Source: Neobacillus driksii (GTDB lineage Bacteria > Bacillota > Bacilli > Bacillales > Cytobacillaceae). Taken from it: 64,000 bases of DNA. The translations under genes and the position numbers were made by a program. Shown here in pieces: positions 8,205-17,085 of this stretch; positions within the stretch are counted from its first letter, which is position 1; each line of letters begins with the position of its first letter. Where the stretch lies: the NCBI RefSeq assembly GCF_013409995.1, contig NZ_JACCBX010000017.1:1-64000 (forward strand), given 5' to 3'. A model generated the notes under the pieces. The model was not told where the DNA came from. It was given only the letters and a program-made list of their open reading frames with translations, and ran no database searches.

Positions 8205-8282
8205 CTTATTGAAGTAAGGTTGCTTTCCTTCTAGAAGGAGTAACCTTTTTTATTGAACTAAATGGCAGGATTATTGAATAAG
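8203..8282. repeat. Composite interspersed repeat, copy 10
   Basis: Box 1 (AGCTTATTGAAGTAAG), hairpin AAGGTTGC...GTAACCTT with internal CCTTCTAGAAGG and T-run, then box 2 (TTGAACTAAATGGCAGGATT). It starts at the stop codon of the small membrane gene. Confidence 0.7.
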
Positions 8283-8397
8283 CAAGCGGTGGGTTTTATT
8301 AAGGTAGATATTTCTAAATCGTAGAGTTCTGGCAGGTCAAAAAGGCTTCCTTGTCGAAACTTAGACATATGAAATTCATTAAATCGGAGGAAAAACG

Positions 8398-8967
8398 ATG
8401 GCAGAAGTTTTGTTGTTACACCATGTTTTAGGCCGAACAAAGGGTATTGAAGCAATCGCCGATCAACTGAGAGATGCGGGGCATACTGTGCACGTGCCAG
8501 ATTTATTTGACGGCCGCATGTTTACCTCGCTGGAGGAAGGCTTGGTATTTGTGAAGGAAATCGGATTTGAAAAAGTGACGGCGCGCGGCGTTCGGGCAGC
8601 CAGCGAGCTTTCACGCGATGTCGTCTATGCTGGTTTTTCACTCGGTGTCCCGGCAGCGCAGCAGCTCGCTCAAACTCGTGCAGGCGCCAGAGGGGCACTG
8701 TTTTTTCATGCATGCCTCCCGACCTCGGCGTTCGAATCTCAGTGGCCGGCCGACTTGCCTGTGCAAATTCATGCCATGAGTGCAGATCCTTTTTTCGTTG
8801 AAGATGGCGACATCAACGCGGCCCGTGAGCTTGTGGCGTCGGCCAATCACGCTGAACTTTTTCTGTACGAAGGCAAGGAACATCTCTTCACCGACAGCAG
8901 TTTACCGTCTTACGATGCGGACGCGACGAAACTTGTGATCAAGCGGGTTCTTGACTTTCTCGCATAG
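8398..8967 (+). CDS. Dienelactone hydrolase family protein
   Basis: 189-residue alpha/beta hydrolase of the dienelactone-hydrolase family. The nucleophile elbow is GFSLG near residue 80, with Ser where classical family members have Cys. The acid is probably in SADPFF near 130, and the histidine is in GKEHLF near 163. Start is the ATG at 8398 with CGGAGG eight bases upstream. By eye its base composition is far more GC-rich than everything around it (well over half GC, with runs such as GCGCGCGGCG), which suggests acquisition from a GC-rich donor. The substrate is unknown. Confidence 0.8.
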   Translation: MAEVLLLHHVLGRTKGIEAIADQLRDAGHTVHVPDLFDGRMFTSLEEGLVFVKEIGFEKVTARGVRAASELSRDVVYAGFSLGVPAAQQLAQTRAGARGALFFHACLPTSAFESQWPADLPVQIHAMSADPFFVEDGDINAARELVASANHAELFLYEGKEHLFTDSSLPSYDADATKLVIKRVLDFLA

Positions 8968-9010
8968 TTGTTAACGAAAAAACTTTTGCAGAGTTTGTTT
9001 GGAGTGGTCT

Positions 9011-9118
9011 AAAAATCAAAATGCAACATCATTACATTTAAGCATCTGGGAGTTCAACAAGAAAGCCATTTCTTTTTATCAGAGTTTTGGAATGGAAACA
9101 ATCAGTAGAAAAAAATGA
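9011..9118 (+). pseudogene. C-terminal remnant of a GNAT acetyltransferase
   Basis: One frame reads LHLSIWEFNKKAISFYQSFG followed by METISRKK and a TGA. This matches the typical last strand-helix-strand of GNAT enzymes (asparagine, AIxFY, GF/GM). There is no upstream N-terminal part in frame, so it is a fragment left after the hydrolase gene. Confidence 0.45.
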
Positions 9119-9190
9119 CTTTGAGAATTGAGTAATCACAATTTATTAAATGAAAGATTTTTTACTTATGAAGTAATATATGTTTTAATC

Positions 9191-9275
9191 GGCCCCTCTC
9201 AAATAAATGGGAAGGGCTTATTTTCAATAAGAATATAACTTCTTCATCTATCGAAGCAGAATACTTAATAAGAAG
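9191..9275. repeat. Degenerate composite repeat with terminator-like hairpin
   Basis: GCCCCTCTC...GGGAAGGGC with a following T-rich tract, then CTTCTTCATCTATCGAAGCA resembling box 2. It is weaker than copies 8-10. Confidence 0.4.
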
Positions 9276-9373
9276 TAAAGAAAGCACTTGAAAAACAAGT
9301 GCATTCTTAATCAATTTAGCGAAATAGATTTTTGTGTTAAAATCTTCAAGGATGAATAAAAGGAGAGTTTTAC

Positions 9374-10201
9374 ATGAATTTTTTAAAAAATACCTTATCT
9401 TATTTGGTTATGCTTCCTGCTATCTTAATAGGAACTTTTGCAATGGTTTCAAATGGTGTGGCGTCAAGCATTTGGCTTCAAAACATAGTGATCTGGTGAT
9501 TGGGGACTGTTTTGGGTTCTATTTATTTAATTCGGAATAAGGAAAAAACATTAAGTAAAGGCAATTTTCTTCAAAACGTCGTAATAATAGCCTTATTAGT
9601 TTTTCCATTCTTGTTTAATGGTTCAGATGGAGTCCATCGCTGGTTAACGATTGGACCTATAAATGTCTATATAGCAAGTATTATTTTGCCACTATTAATT
9701 ATTCAGTTATGGAAATTAGCATTAAATAACATCTATGCAATAGGATTATACTTTATTACTTTAATTATATTGCTATTTCATCCTGATGCAGGTCAATTAA
9801 CTGCATTTGCATGTGCAACTACTATTATGTTGTGGAAAAAGATTAGTAATGGGATGATGAAGTATTTTAGTCTTATTCTTACTGTTACCTTTGTCATCAT
9901 GTCGTGGGTTTTTCTCGATGATTTAGCACCAGTTCCTTATGTAGAAGATATAATCTTTTTAGTTGCAGACCTTGGAAGTGTTTGGTTCGTTTTAGGTATT
10001 TTGTCTTTACTATTATTATTATTAAGTCTATTCTTTTACTACGGTAGAAAAAATATCATTTCTTTAACTTTAGGAGTTTATTTCTTTATGGCGATGATTG
10101 TAACTTTATTTGGTAATTTCCCTTTACCAATCATGGGATATGGAATATCACCGATTATTGGTTACTTTTTTGCTATCAGTTGGCTTAAAAAGAATACTTA
10201 A
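9374..10201 (+). pseudogene. Polytopic membrane protein gene with in-frame TGA
   Basis: From the ATG at 9374 (AAAGGAGAG upstream) the frame encodes about 275 codons with roughly eight hydrophobic helices. A TGA at 9497-9499 (IVIW*LGTVLGS) interrupts it after 41 codons while the frame continues unchanged. The segment GVHRWLTIGPINVYIASIIL recalls the RWxxIGP loop of FtsW/RodA/SpoVE-type proteins. The protein is much shorter, so I keep the family open. A GTG/TTG restart just after the stop (TTG at 9500) could give a shortened product but has no good ribosome site. Confidence 0.6.
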
Positions 10202-10207
10202 AAGATT

Positions 10208-10275
10208 GATTACGAACGGAGTCAATCGTGAAGAGGCAGTGGAGTATCCGCTGCCTTTTTCCATCTGTAATGAAG
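10208..10275. repeat. Partial composite repeat, copy 11
   Basis: GATTACGAACGGAGTCAATC (box 1-like), hairpin GGCAGTGGA-GTA-TCCGCTGCC and TTTTT. It terminates the preceding membrane gene; box 2 is weak. The 200 bases after it up to 10470 hold nothing I can assign. Confidence 0.55.
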
Positions 10276-10470
10276 TCATTACAAAAAGAACATTTATATC
10301 CAGATCCACTAAGTTGGTCAATTAATGCACAGGTTAAGATTTTTTGGAAGTTTGAGGGATTATTCTTTTACAAGCCTTGGATTTTTGAAACAGGGAATAA
10401 ACGGAAAGGATGAAAATGTTTAAAACAGTGAAAGTTGTGGTAAACATCCAATGAGATAGGAGATGATCAA

Positions 10471-10818
10471 ATGGATGGACAAAAACAAAGTTATTATATC
10501 AATATTCAATCCAATGAAATTTTCAGAGGACCTTACGAGGGAGAGTGGAGTTTTAAAATTGAAGCGACAGAATCTCAAATACATGTCCTGGAAAGACTTT
10601 TTGATAAAAATGACGAAACAGACTGGGAAAGTTATTTTCGATCACACATTCCCTATCTAGAATATCACCATCAGCCTCAAAATAGAGAATATGACCAGCG
10701 AATACTATTGATCTATACGATGCTCTTTTATTTAGGTGATGAAAAAGCCCGTGCACACATTATAAAAATGGGAATCCTAAAAGAAGATAGTGCAACTATT
10801 CAGCACAAAAGTTTTTAA
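10471..10818 (+). CDS. Conserved hypothetical protein
   Basis: 115 residues starting at the ATG at 10471 with AGGAG upstream. The sequence opens MDGQKQSYYINIQSNEIFRG and is rich in aromatic and charged residues, with an amphipathic C-terminal helix (DQRILLIYTMLFYLGDEKA). No signal peptide or membrane segment. It resembles small Bacillus proteins of unknown function whose N-terminus reads YYINIQ; I cannot assign a function. Confidence 0.6.
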   Translation: MDGQKQSYYINIQSNEIFRGPYEGEWSFKIEATESQIHVLERLFDKNDETDWESYFRSHIPYLEYHHQPQNREYDQRILLIYTMLFYLGDEKARAHIIKMGILKEDSATIQHKSF

Positions 10819-10857
10819 CTTACTGGAACCCTAGCGTAACATTATTAATATAGCTAA

Positions 10858-10935
10858 TTTGTGTTTAACTTACAAAAAGCAGTAAGCGCAGTCAGTCCTA
10901 TTCCTTGGGAAACTGGCCGCGTTTTTTTTGAATAA
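10858..10935 (+). terminator. Terminator-like hairpin, possibly a relict repeat
   Basis: TTAACTTACAAAAAGCAGTA resembles a repeat box and is followed by GCGCAGTCAGT...ACTGGCCGCG and eight T. Further on, at about 11021-11036, is a short GTGCCAGGTAC motif. Confidence 0.45.
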
Positions 10936-11120
10936 TAAAGCTTTGGTTGAAGACTTAACACTTCTGGGAAATAGGCTTGGTTCAGCAACCGGTATATATT
11001 CCAATGATACGATCTTGTAGTGCCAGGTACTTTTAATTCGTTCAAATAAACCCTCTCCCTTATTTTAAGCCGTTCTCTTTTAGTACCCGCAAAGGAAATA
11101 GTATATTTAAAAACAAGTAT

Positions 11121-11166
11121 AAAAGCAGTGCGTTTAGCAGTTCAAATCGCACTGCTTTTAGCATTT
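11121..11166. terminator. Intrinsic terminator
   Basis: AAAAGCAGTGCG and CGCACTGCTTTT make a perfect 12-base stem, with T-rich sequence after it. It stands in the 440-base gap between two genes and could serve either direction. Confidence 0.7.
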
Positions 11167-11263
11167 TTCTGAGTAAAAATATGGTAAAATCACAAAGAGG
11201 CTCATACCAGGGTATTTCTACAAATCTATGCAGTATAAATTTATTTACGGAGGAAAAAAAGAA

Positions 11264-11799
11264 ATGAATGATAATAAGAAAATCCATTATGAACGTGGTA
11301 CTGAGGAACTTAGAAAGAAAAATTTCCGTGCTCATAAACTTGTTCTGGAATATAACCATTGTGAAATTGAAGATTCCACAAAGAAAGAGGAAATTATAAA
11401 GGAACTGTTTGGAGGTGTTGGATTGAATCCTAGCATCGAACACAATTCCTTTGTGATTTAGGCTACAATATTTACGTTGGTGGATCATTTCTATGCTGGA
11501 TATAAATGCACAATTTTAGATATGGCAGAAGTTAAGATTGGTCATTACTGGATGATAGGTCCTAATGTAGGGATTTATACTTCTGGCCATTCAATCGAAC
11601 CTAAAGATAGGAACAAGAGTGGATATGGGAACCAATTACACTTTGAAACGAAGCATGGATTGGTGGAAGTTGTGTTATCCTCCCTGGAGTCACTATTGGC
11701 GATAATTCAATTGTTGCTGCTGGTTCTGTTGTTACAAAAGATGTTCCTGCTAATACAATAGTGGCTGGAAACCCAGCAAAAATACTGAAAAATATATAA
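11264..11799 (+). pseudogene. Maltose O-acetyltransferase-like gene, frameshifted
   Basis: The pieces of a sugar O-acetyltransferase (left-handed beta-helix family, Maa/LacA type) appear in order but in different frames. They are an N-terminal domain from the ATG at 11264 (GGAGG upstream) to about 11450, then GYNIYVG (shifted), then HFYAGYKCTILDMAEVKIG and IGPNVGIYTSGHSIEPKDR (catalytic His region). The hexapeptide repeats follow in another frame (VILPGVTIGDNSIVAAGSVV) with the end AGNPAKILKNI and TAA at 11797-11799. At least three frameshifts make this a pseudogene. Confidence 0.8.
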
Positions 11800-12174
11800 C
11801 TAACTAAGTCTTATGCGCAATAAGTAATGTTACATCGACATAAACTTACATGTCGTTTTTTTAGTAATTGCATTAGTAATGCCAATCACATAACAAATAG
11901 CTAGTAGCATAATTTTTAATATGCTCGTTGTTATTTAACTTGCGATTTATGGTGCCAATTTTGGAATAAAATCTTCAAAAATGCCTTTAAACTAATAAAA
12001 TAGCAGAGCGAATTCATATTCGAATTACTTTGCTATTTTGGATGCTTTTATATGTTTTTTTAAGTTGCGCGTTCCTCAAAAGAGAACGGCTTACCCTTTT
12101 TTGAGCTAGTTTTCTATTTTTTTCCTAACTTTTGTGTAAAATAGAAGTGAAACTAAAAGAGAATAGGTGAGAAC
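11800..12174. other. Intergenic stretch with two hairpins
   Basis: A hairpin CGACAT...ATGTCG followed by seven T (11836-11862) would terminate the acetyltransferase transcript. A second long hairpin AATAGCA...TGCTATT lies at about 11998-12037. No coding sequence is apparent. The promoter of the dipeptidase should lie near 12110-12150, but no clear consensus is seen. Confidence 0.5.
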
Positions 12175-13536
12175 ATGAGTCAATTATCCGATTTTGTATC
12201 CAAGCAGCATCAGCAAAATGTTGAAGAGCTAAAAGAATTACTTCGCATTCCAAGCATCAGTTCCTTGTCTGAGCATAAGGAGGACATCCAAAAAGCAGCT
12301 TCCTGGATTGCCAAAAAGTTAGAAAGCATTGGAATGGAGCACGTAGAAATTGTACAAACAAAAGGTCATCCGATTATTTATGCTGACTGGCTTCATCAGG
12401 AAAATGCGCCGACTGTATTAGTTTACGGCCATTATGACGTACAGCCCGTTGACCCGATTCACTTATGGGAAACCCCTCCGTTTGAACCAGACATCCGAGA
12501 TGAAAAGATCTACGCCAGAGGGGCAACAGACGACAAAGGGCAGACATTCTTACATATTAAAGCTGTAGAAGCACTACTAAAATTAGAAAATAAATTACCT
12601 GTTAACCTTAAATTTTGCATCGAAGGTGAAGAAGAAATCGGAAGTCCCAATCTTCCACAGTTTTTATCTGAAAATAAAGAAAAACTAGCTTGTGATGTGG
12701 TGATTATTTCCGATTCGGATATGTGGGATCGAGGAGTTCCTGCGATTACATATTCTTTAAGAGGTCTGGCTGCTCTCGAGTTTTCCCTTAAAACGGCTAA
12801 TACCGATTTGCATTCAGGTATGTTCGGCGGCGGAGTTCAGAACGCTAACCATTTGTTAGTTCAGCTGCTTTCTACTCTTCATGATGCAAACGGAAAGGTA
12901 AATGTTGAAGGGTTCTACGATGATGTATTAGAATTGACAGAATTTGAGAAGGAACAAATAAAAGCACTGGGCTTCGATGAAGAAAAACTAAAAAAACAGT
13001 TGGGCTTAGCGGAGCTAACAGGTGGGGAAAATAATTATCCATATCCTGAGAAAATCAACTCGCGGCCAACATTAGAATTAAACGGCATATGGGGTGGTTT
13101 CCAAGGGGAAGGTACAAAAACCGTCATTCCGAACGAGGCACATGCCAAAATCACCTGCCGTCTAGTCAATAATCAAAATCCGGAAAAAATTCAGGGCTTG
13201 ATCAAAAAGCATTTAGAAGAAAAAGCACCAAAAGGATGCACAGTAAAAGTGACGCTTCAAGATACAGGTAATCCATTCTTAACACCAATCGATGATCCAA
13301 TGATTCAAAAAGCGGCGGAAGCGTATGAAAAGGTATATGGAAAAGCACCTGTTTATAAAAGAGAAGGGGGTTCCATTCCGATTGTATCGGATTTCAACCA
13401 TACCCTAAATTCTCCGGTTGTCTTAATGGGATTCGGCTTGCCAGATGAAAATCTCCATGCTCCAAATGAACATTTTAACTTAGAAAACTTTGATAAAGGG
13501 ATCTTAACGATCTGTTCATTTTTAGAATTAATCTGA
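12175..13536 (+). CDS. M20 family dipeptidase
   Basis: 453-residue zinc metallopeptidase of the M20 family (PepV/CNDP-like dipeptidase clade). Metal and catalytic motifs are intact: VYGHYDVQP near residue 83, ATDDKGQ near 118 (bridging Asp), EGEEEIGSP near 150 (catalytic Glu plus ligand), DSDMW near 180 and HAPNEHF near 436 for the last histidine. A lid domain occupies about 195-350. The start ATG at 12175 has GGTGAG upstream. It likely hydrolyses cytosolic dipeptides. A diverged copy of its last 120 bases plus the downstream terminators reappears at 44168-44385. Confidence 0.9.
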   Translation: MSQLSDFVSKQHQQNVEELKELLRIPSISSLSEHKEDIQKAASWIAKKLESIGMEHVEIVQTKGHPIIYADWLHQENAPTVLVYGHYDVQPVDPIHLWETPPFEPDIRDEKIYARGATDDKGQTFLHIKAVEALLKLENKLPVNLKFCIEGEEEIGSPNLPQFLSENKEKLACDVVIISDSDMWDRGVPAITYSLRGLAALEFSLKTANTDLHSGMFGGGVQNANHLLVQLLSTLHDANGKVNVEGFYDDVLELTEFEKEQIKALGFDEEKLKKQLGLAELTGGENNYPYPEKINSRPTLELNGIWGGFQGEGTKTVIPNEAHAKITCRLVNNQNPEKIQGLIKKHLEEKAPKGCTVKVTLQDTGNPFLTPIDDPMIQKAAEAYEKVYGKAPVYKREGGSIPIVSDFNHTLNSPVVLMGFGLPDENLHAPNEHFNLENFDKGILTICSFLELI

Positions 13537-13550
13537 ATAGATAGGTAAAG

Positions 13551-13577
13551 GAGGGATCGCATAGCATCCCTCTTTTT
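13551..13577 (+). terminator. Dipeptidase terminator
   Basis: GAGGGATCGC-ATA-GCATCCCTC followed by six T, ten bases after the stop codon region. Confidence 0.85.
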
Positions 13578-13587
13578 TGCCGATAAA

Positions 13588-13632
13588 AGTGCCAGGGTCC
13601 TTCTAAATTTTGGACGGTACCGGCACGTTTTT
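13588..13632 (+). repeat. GTGCC-type hairpin element
   Basis: GTGCCAGGGTCC and GGACGGTACCGGCAC pair, followed by GTTTTTT. This belongs to a second dispersed hairpin family in the window, with arms based on GTGCCwGG (others near 35579, 44333, 51736, 56699 and 61531). Confidence 0.55.
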
Positions 13633-13923
13633 TATGTGGGTCTGGTGGGTTCTATTCCCACGCAGTCCCGCCAACCTTGATATATAAGGGTTATTGAGGA
13701 TTTTTAATGAAGTTCGAAAAGGACAAAATTGTTCGCGAACAAGTGAAAATTTTTTCTTTGATCACGCTTTGGCACATTGATTTTTTGGTCACTTCTTAGT
13801 TTATTTAACGAGCTGCTCAAATTGATGAGCGGCTTCTTTTTGTAAATTTGGTAACAAGAAAATATGGTAGACAGCAAGAGTCTGTTAATGTAATATAAAG
13901 AAAATCATATACATATTTTAAAC

Positions 13924-14112
13924 AGGTGTTATGCATGTAAGAATGTATAGCTTAATAGGGAAGTTCGGTGAAAGTCCGACACGGTACCCGCCACTGTAAT
14001 CCGGAGCAACTTGCACAATGTCACTGCTTTATTTAAAGCGGGAAGACGCAAGGAGCATCGATGGTTAGTCAGGAGACCTGCCTGTTTAGAAAGTACGACG
14101 TGACCTACGGGA
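13924..14112 (+). promoter_or_regulatory. Cobalamin (adenosylcobalamin) riboswitch before cbiM
   Basis: The conserved cobalamin-riboswitch signatures are in order: AGTTCGGTGAAAGTCCG stem-loop, GCCACTG at 13990-13996, GGGAAGACGCAAGGAG, and the B12 box TAGTCAGGAGACCTGCC at 14066-14082. A strong terminator follows at 14185-14220, before the importer genes. The arrangement predicts reduced transcription of cbiMNQO when the coenzyme is plentiful. The 250 bases upstream (13633-13923) show no gene. Confidence 0.93.
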
Positions 14113-14184
14113 TATAGGGATGTGTTTACTGAGACGGAAGTATGCTTTTTTATTAATAAAGCAGAACATACCAGTGTTTTTTGT

Positions 14185-14220
14185 GAGCATTTAAACCCAC
14201 CAGGTTTAAATGCTCTTTTT
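14185..14220 (+). terminator. Riboswitch expression-platform terminator
   Basis: GAGCATTTAAACC and GGTTTAAATGCTC form a perfect 13-base stem, followed by five T, between the cobalamin riboswitch and the cbiM start. Confidence 0.88.
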
Positions 14221-14259
14221 AGTTTGGTCACTATTTTATACGATGGAGGTAAGTTTAAA

Positions 14260-15018
14260 GTGAAAAAAAGATCATTATGGTTTTCATTTGTTGTACTGTT
14301 AGGTTTAACAAGCTATTTTTGGACGAATTCTTATCGTCCAGCCTATGCGATGCATATTATGGAAGGATTTCTACCATTGGGTTGGGCTATTTTTTGGTGG
14401 GGGATCACCATTCCATTTGTTGCCATTGGAATACGATCGATTACCAAGAAATTAAAAGAAAATCCTGAATTGAAATCAATGCTAGGTCTGTCTGGTGCAT
14501 TTGCATTCGTATTATCTGCGTTGAAAATTCCTTCAGTCACAGGTAGTTGTTCCCATCCAACGGGTGTAGGATTGGGGTCAATTTTATTCGGTCCAACGGC
14601 GATGAGTGTTTTAGGAACAATAGTCCTTTTATTTCAATCACTATTGTTAGCACATGGTGGTATTACTACTTTAGGCGCAAATGCATTTTCGATGGCTGTC
14701 GTTGGACCTTTACTTTCCTACGGAATATACAAGTGTGGAAGAAAAATGAATGTATCCGTCGCCGTTTCAGTCTTTTTAGCTGCAATGTTAGGGGATTTGG
14801 GTACATATTTAGTGACATCGGTTCAATTAGCTTTAGCTTTCCCTGCTGAGATAGGTGGATTTGTGGCTTCATTTGTAAAGTTTGCTAGTATCTTTGCTTT
14901 TACACAAGTACCCTTAGCGATTAGTGAAGGCTTGCTTACGGTGATTGTGATGAACTTACTCCAAAAATATAATATGACAGAATTAAATCAATTACCTACA
15001 ATGAAGGAGGCACGGTAA
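14260..15018 (+). CDS. cbiM: Cobalt ECF transporter substrate-specific component CbiM
   Basis: 252-residue integral membrane S-component of the cobalt importer CbiMNQO. The N-terminal segment is a signal-like helix ending AYA, after which the mature protein begins MHIMEGFLP, the metal-binding N-terminus typical of CbiM. Further signatures are GSCSHPTGVGLG near residue 95 and AHGGITTLGANAFSM near 125. The start is the GTG at 14260, ten bases after GGAGG; an in-frame ATG further upstream would lie inside the riboswitch terminator and is rejected. It heads the operon with cbiN, cbiQ and cbiO. Confidence 0.93.
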   Translation: MKKRSLWFSFVVLLGLTSYFWTNSYRPAYAMHIMEGFLPLGWAIFWWGITIPFVAIGIRSITKKLKENPELKSMLGLSGAFAFVLSALKIPSVTGSCSHPTGVGLGSILFGPTAMSVLGTIVLLFQSLLLAHGGITTLGANAFSMAVVGPLLSYGIYKCGRKMNVSVAVSVFLAAMLGDLGTYLVTSVQLALAFPAEIGGFVASFVKFASIFAFTQVPLAISEGLLTVIVMNLLQKYNMTELNQLPTMKEAR

Positions 15019-15019
15019 T

Positions 15020-15301
15020 ATGAGAAATGGAGTATTATTTTTATTCGTAATTCTATTAACAATTATTCCTTTAATTTTTATTGAAAATGCTGAATTTGGT
15101 GGGGCTGACGGGCAAGCGGAGGAAGCGATTACCGAAGTGGCACCTGACTATGAGCCTTGGTTTCATGCGATATGGGAACCACCAAGTGGAGAGATTGAAA
15201 GTTTACTATTCTCGTTACAAGCGGCTCTCGGAGCCATCATCATCGGGTATGTCATTGGATATGGAAAAGCTAGAAAAAAGTATTCTTCAGCCAAAGAATA
15301 G
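15020..15301 (+). CDS. cbiN: Cobalt transport protein CbiN
   Basis: 93 residues with two transmembrane helices (about 5-21 and 66-83) flanking an extracytoplasmic loop (GADGQAEEAI, then PDYEPWFHAIWEPPSGEIES). This matches CbiN, which loads cobalt onto CbiM. It begins two bases after the cbiM stop, with GGAGG inside the end of cbiM. Confidence 0.9.
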   Translation: MRNGVLFLFVILLTIIPLIFIENAEFGGADGQAEEAITEVAPDYEPWFHAIWEPPSGEIESLLFSLQAALGAIIIGYVIGYGKARKKYSSAKE

Positions 15302-15319
15302 CAGAATGAAGTGAAAACT

Positions 15320-16102
15320 ATGATGAAAATTGATGATTATGCTTATATCAGCGGATTAAAAGATGTTCATCCCGTTGAGAAGGTCAGCTTTGCGCTGATC
15401 TTTCTCTTTTTTACAATTCTCTCAAAAAATATTTCGGTGGCTTGTTTTACCTTTACTGTCATGAGTATTTTGGTGCTATTCAAGGCGAAAATCCCGTTTA
15501 TGGCATATATGAAACTTCTTTTCGTCCCTTTTATATTCTTAATGACAAGCTTGGTTGCCATACTATTTTCCCTAGCCCCTATTTATCAAGAAGGTCTAGA
15601 GGTGCTTTGGATGGCTAAAATAAGTTCATGGCAAATCTATATTAGTTCAAATAGTATCCAACAATCATACGAACTAGCTGCAACCATATTAGCAAGTGTG
15701 AGCTGTTTATATTTTCTTGTTTTATCAACTCCTCTTAATCAATTAATGTGGATATTAATAAAAGTAAAACTCCCCACCGTTTTTGTAGAATTAATCGGGA
15801 TTACATATCGATTTATCTTTGTTTTATTGGAAAAGATGAATGAAATTTATATTGCACAATCTAGCAGACTGGGCTATCAAAATTATAGAAGCTGGTTTTC
15901 CAGCGTAGCACAGCTTATTGTCAGCCTTTTCATAAAATCGATGTACGCAGCAAAAGAACTTCAAATCGCAATTGATAGTCGAGGTGGAGATGAACATTTG
16001 TATGATGTGGATTTATCCTTGGGCTACAATCGTGGGCATTTTGTCATTATTATTATTTCGTTTGTAACACTTTTCATGATTTATGTTATGACAAAATCAT
16101 GA
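15320..16102 (+). CDS. cbiQ: Cobalt ECF transporter T component CbiQ
   Basis: About 260-residue membrane transducer that couples CbiM to the ATPase. Several hydrophobic helices are visible (about 25-75, 110-130, 240-258). The cytoplasmic coupling motif with Ala-Arg-Gly usually seen in EcfT appears here as IAQSSRLGYQ and ELQIAIDSRGGDE. The start is uncertain: ATG at 15320 (MMKIDDYAY, as in relatives) or the GTG at 15311. It lies between cbiN and cbiO in the expected order. Confidence 0.88.
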   Translation: MMKIDDYAYISGLKDVHPVEKVSFALIFLFFTILSKNISVACFTFTVMSILVLFKAKIPFMAYMKLLFVPFIFLMTSLVAILFSLAPIYQEGLEVLWMAKISSWQIYISSNSIQQSYELAATILASVSCLYFLVLSTPLNQLMWILIKVKLPTVFVELIGITYRFIFVLLEKMNEIYIAQSSRLGYQNYRSWFSSVAQLIVSLFIKSMYAAKELQIAIDSRGGDEHLYDVDLSLGYNRGHFVIIIISFVTLFMIYVMTKS

Positions 16103-16129
16103 AAGACCTATGAAAAGGAAGTATGTAGA

Positions 16130-16984
16130 GTGAGTGAACAAATTATAACGTTTGAACAAGTTTCTTATCAATATGCAGATGGAACAATGGCATTGAATCA
16201 AATAAATCTTTCAATTGAAAAAGGGAAGAAGATAGCCTTATTAGGGAACAATGGCGCCGGGAAATCGACACTATTTCTTCTTATGAACGGGATATTAAAG
16301 CCAACAAGTGGCAGCATTTTATACAATGGAAAGAAGTTGACATATAAACGGAAAGAGATTCAGCAATTAAGGAAGCAAGTCGGTATTGTGTTCCAAAACT
16401 CTGAAACCCAACTTTTTTCATCTACTGTCTATGAAGATATTAAGTTCGGTCCAAAAAATTTAAATTTACCCACCGATGAAGTTGAGAGGCGTGTAAAGGA
16501 AGTCATCACACTAACAGAAACGGAATCGCTTAAAGATAAACCCCCTCACTTTTTAAGTATCGGACAGAAAAAAAGGGTAGCAATTGCTGGAATTGTTGCC
16601 ATCGATCCTGAATTAATGGTATTAGATGAACCAACAGCTGGGCTCGATCCTTACTATTCAAAAAGAATGTTGAATCTATTGGAAAAGATTCAACATCGAA
16701 ACCGGACGATTCTATTGTCTACACATAATGTAAATCTTGCTTATGAGTGGGCAGATGAGGTCATCATCTTAAACAATGGGCATTTGCTAGCTCAAGGAAC
16801 ACCGGTTGAGGTTTTTAGTAAAAGAGAAATACTCGAAACAAGCCATTTACAAAAACCTTGGATTATGGAAGTGTTTGAAAAATTTCAAAGAATGAACTTA
16901 TCCAATAAAAAGTATCCGAGGTCGAAAGCAGAACTGTTTGAAATGATGGAATCATGTTTTAATGGGACCAGCATTCAAGTTTAA
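16130..16984 (+). CDS. cbiO: Cobalt ECF transporter ATPase CbiO
   Basis: 284-residue ABC ATPase. Walker A GNNGAGKST, Q-loop FQNSETQLFSSTV, signature LSIGQKKRVAIAG (Gly-Gln rather than Gly-Glu), Walker B LMVLDEPTAGLDP and switch STHNV are all present. The GTG start at 16130 has AAGGAAG upstream. It is the last gene of the riboswitch-controlled importer operon. No strong terminator follows before the next promoter region. Confidence 0.93.
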   Translation: MSEQIITFEQVSYQYADGTMALNQINLSIEKGKKIALLGNNGAGKSTLFLLMNGILKPTSGSILYNGKKLTYKRKEIQQLRKQVGIVFQNSETQLFSSTVYEDIKFGPKNLNLPTDEVERRVKEVITLTETESLKDKPPHFLSIGQKKRVAIAGIVAIDPELMVLDEPTAGLDPYYSKRMLNLLEKIQHRNRTILLSTHNVNLAYEWADEVIILNNGHLLAQGTPVEVFSKREILETSHLQKPWIMEVFEKFQRMNLSNKKYPRSKAELFEMMESCFNGTSIQV

Positions 16985-17085
16985 GGTGGAATTCTGACGA
17001 GTGATCTCAGTTTATTGTGCATAATTTTTTGAAAGCACCATTTCAACCTAAGAAGGAGCTTTTATTAAATTTTCAAACAAATAGT

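Noticed and set aside
2019..10275. Composite repeats as true integron attC sites
   Set aside because: The boxes do not match the GTTRRRY/RYYYAAC core sites, the hairpin has U-run terminator form, and no integron integrase is in the window.
11060..11488. Minus-strand 142-codon frame opposite the acetyltransferase pseudogene
   Set aside because: It is the antisense shadow of recognisable sugar acetyltransferase sequence and has no start signals.
13633..13676. tRNA-like T-arm (GTGGG, loop TTCTATT, CCCAC) followed by a GCCA-like end; a similar scrap at 49984-50012
   Set aside because: The spacing from T-stem to CCA does not fit a tRNA, the loop lacks the normal C/G, and no D-arm or anticodon arm lies upstream. 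It could be an old attachment-site relict but cannot be supported.
16985..17085. Terminator directly after cbiO
   Set aside because: No hairpin with T-run found; transcription may continue into the second riboswitch region.
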